Under the pieces are notes generated by a model that had not been told where the DNA came from, searched no databases, and saw nothing but the letters and a program-made list of their open reading frames with translations. Both the position numbers and the translations under genes were made by a program. Shown one piece after another: positions 62,137 through 64,000 of a DNA stretch of 64,000 bases (position 1 is the first letter of the stretch; every line of letters begins with the position of its first letter). The DNA comes from Spirulina major PCC 6313 (lineage in GTDB: Bacteria > Cyanobacteriota > Cyanobacteriia > Cyanobacteriales > Spirulinaceae), in NCBI RefSeq assembly GCF_001890765.1, contig NZ_KV878783.1, forward strand, positions 1,651,174 through 1,715,173. The letters run 5' to 3'.

Positions 62137-64000
62137 TTATGGAGGCGGCGGGGCGATGGGCATTCGGGGCGGGGCGGTGCGCCACATCAGGGCGATTTCG
62201 TCGGGGGTGAGTTGATAGGCTTGGTTGATCAGGTCGTTTAATTCTTGTTCGAGATGCGCGATCGCACTATTGCGGGTTTGGATGGCGGGGGCGAGGTCGT
62301 TGTAGGCTTCGAGGGCGTGGCGGCGAGCGGTGGGGCCGAAGCTGCTGCCTTTGGGTTGACGTTTTTTCAGTTCTTTAATGAAGTCGTCTTCGCTGAGTTG
62401 GCTAAAGTCTTCGAGTTTGCGGCCAGGTTTCGCAATGTTGTGTTCTGTGCGAAACCAGTTGATCAGGTCGCGGTGGCTCTGTTGATTCTGTTGAGTAAGT
62501 TCGATCAATTCAGCGACGTGGGGTTCTACTTGGGCGCGAATTTCTGGGGTTGGAGGTGCGATCGGTAAGGTTTCAAATAAATATCCCATTGGACTAATCG
62601 AACCTGATAACATTCTTGTGAAATATCGATGGCTATACCACCAAATCAAAGGAGAGTTCAAACACGCGACTAAATAAAAATCACTACACGGCAAAATGAA
62701 AGTTTTATCATTTCCATAGCATCCTGACTCATCAAAAGCATACTGTGGAAGTGTTTGAATGACTTGGTAAAATAGCTTGGAATTCTCGAAACTATCATAA
62801 TAAGCACACGCCCGAAGCTCCCACCAATACTTTCCTTGATCACTTCGTTTTTTGAGTTTCTTTTTGAACTGAATTAAGTGATCATATAGTTGGGGATAAT
62901 TTCCTTTAAAAATTCCTTCTGCTTCTTCCAGCGATTTTGCACTACTCCATTTCCAAGATTTATTAGCACTTGATTGTATTAGAATTATCCAGAGATTTTG
63001 CCATTCTGGAGACCAGCGTTTAATATCTTGGCCGCGTAGATAGGGCTTAATGATTTCGGCGGATTTTGGATCGGCTTGAATTAGTTTATTTTTGGTGTCA
63101 TTGTCGATTAAAAATGCTTCATTAAATCCGGTTAAAACACCTCGATAGGGTTTAACCCCAGCAAACTCTTTTAACGGCACACCCACAGCGCGGATTTTGT
63201 CCATGAGGTGATCCACATCTGGGGGTTCGAGGCTCCAGGCTTGCTCAGAAAAACGAGACCAAGGGACAGGATAGCCCGATTGGGTCACATATTGGGGGAG
63301 GTTAATTTGGGGCAAATCTTCGCGGGGAACCGGGCAAATTGTGACCGGATGATCAGGGTTTGGGGACTCCTCACGCCGCGCCACAATAATACAAGGAAAC
63401 GTATCCGCATCAGGGAAAATTGGCGCGTGACCAAAATCGATAATTTCCTCCATCACCACCCGCTCCCGGAAAAAGCCCCGCAACCCCTCCCCATAGCCCG
63501 CCCGCATCCATTTATTCGTCACAATATAAGACAACATCCCCCCCGATTTGAGCAGATTCACCCCCTTTTCATAAAAATAAGTGTAGAGGTCTGCCACCCC
63601 ATCATAGGTCGCGTAATGTTCCTGTAAATAAGGCTTAAACGGCGCGATATATTCCTGACGCACATAGGGCGGATTGCCAATCACCACATCAAACCCCCCC
63701 GCATTCATCACCCCCGGAAACGCCGCCCCCCAATCCAACGCCAACGGGTCAACCTTGCGGTCTGCAATTAACGAATTGCCTTGGCGAATATTGCCGTCTA
63801 AATCCGCTAACTTTTTTCCCTTTTGCGCCGTTTGTAACCAGAGCGATAACTTTGTGATTTCCACCGATTCCGATGACAGATCCACCCCGTACAAATTTCC
63901 CTGCAAAATCTGCCGATACACCCCCGCCTGATCAAACTCCTGATCTAAATAGAGATACGCTTGACGATAGTCCTGCACCAAAAAATCAAACGCCGCAATC
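62137..64000 (-). CDS. Type IIG (Eco57I-like) restriction-methyltransferase, 5' end outside window
   Basis: At least 621 codons; the frame remains open at the window edge upstream of GTG 63981, so the start lies beyond. Visible are methylase motif VDLSSESVEITKLSLWL, the catalytic FDVVIGNPPYVRQEY (N-P-P-Y, N6-adenine methylation) near 63680, LSYIVTNKWMRAGYGEGLR, a TaqI-type target-recognition region (GVKPYRGVLTGFNEAFLID, IKPYLRGQDIKRW) and a C-terminal helix ending PIAPPPP. A nuclease domain, if present, is upstream. Its 3' end is repeated twice to the left at 60901 and 60084. Confidence 0.85.
   Translation of the reverse strand, partial: IAAFDFLVQDYRQAYLYLDQEFDQAGVYRQILQGNLYGVDLSSESVEITKLSLWLQTAQKGKKLADLDGNIRQGNSLIADRKVDPLALDWGAAFPGVMNAGGFDVVIGNPPYVRQEYIAPFKPYLQEHYATYDGVADLYTYFYEKGVNLLKSGGMLSYIVTNKWMRAGYGEGLRGFFRERVVMEEIIDFGHAPIFPDADTFPCIIVARREESPNPDHPVTICPVPREDLPQINLPQYVTQSGYPVPWSRFSEQAWSLEPPDVDHLMDKIRAVGVPLKEFAGVKPYRGVLTGFNEAFLIDNDTKNKLIQADPKSAEIIKPYLRGQDIKRWSPEWQNLWIILIQSSANKSWKWSSAKSLEEAEGIFKGNYPQLYDHLIQFKKKLKKRSDQGKYWWELRACAYYDSFENSKLFYQVIQTLPQYAFDESGCYGNDKTFILPCSDFYLVACLNSPLIWWYSHRYFTRMLSGSISPMGYLFETLPIAPPTPEIRAQVEPHVAELIELTQQNQQSHRDLINWFRTEHNIAKPGRKLEDFSQLSEDDFIKELKKRQPKGSSFGPTARRHALEAYNDLAPAIQTRNSAIAHLEQELNDLINQAYQLTPDEIALMWRTAPPRMPIAPPPP
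62144..62297. repeat. Tail of the Type IIG gene, in-gene copy R0
   Basis: The in-gene reference copy for R1 (60901-61052) and R2 (60084-60180). Confidence 0.95.

Overview
The window is 64 kb of a cyanobacterial chromosome. The evidence is a cytochrome c6 gene next to its copper-switch regulators, a Psb30 (Ycf12) photosystem II gene, a ferrochelatase with a chlorophyll-binding tail, the clock-related gene ldpA, the rpmH-rnpA-PH-yidC-jag-DUF177 cluster, and very frequent HIP1 octamers (GCGATCGC). The genus cannot be fixed from sequence alone.

Layout. 1-2.5 kb: end of a UDP-glucuronate decarboxylase gene, then a c-di-AMP (ydaO-type) riboswitch ahead of an ion-transporter-superfamily permease. 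2.6-8.1 kb: ribosomal protein L34, RNase P protein, membrane insertase and RNA-binding genes, a Ycf46-like AAA protein and a nuclease-like protein. 8.1-11.2 kb: a radical SAM gene, a transglutaminase-like gene and small mobile-element debris. 11.2-14.4 kb: about 3 kb lying between two identical 111-bp copies of the metH 3' end. Its right part is an AT-rich, HIP1-free island. 14.3-25 kb: metH, MscS, psb30, an AI-2E-family transporter, mutS2. 25-33 kb: a broken PIN toxin pair, a pentapeptide protein, a histidine kinase, a CAP protein, hemH. 33-42 kb: an infC-led minus-strand cluster, then petJ diverging from petR-petP. 42-52 kb: a cell-wall-binding beta-propeller protein, queA, der, and tandem DUF2330 genes with an RnfD-like gene. 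52-59 kb: a solo tnpB element directly upstream of ldpA, an R3H/AAA ATPase, Uma2, phosphohexomutase. 59-64 kb: a defence-type region with three toxin-antitoxin pairs and a Type IIG-like restriction-methylation gene that runs off the window.

The most unusual signal is an architecture seen at two unrelated loci. Foreign or mobile-type cargo sits immediately downstream of an intact gene, and a duplicated copy of that gene's own 3' end lies on the far side of the cargo. At metH the duplicated tail is 111 bp and identical. At the Type IIG gene there are two extra tails, each preceded by a different toxin-antitoxin pair, so cargo and tail alternate. This fits repeated single-crossover (Campbell-like) or target-tail-duplicating insertion; no integrase is visible.

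Other points of interest are three TTGACA-type direct repeats between petJ and petR, a TTGAT motif beside the tnpB element that overlaps the ldpA ribosome-binding site, a HGSHP tandem repeat in LdpA, and several families of small palindromic elements.
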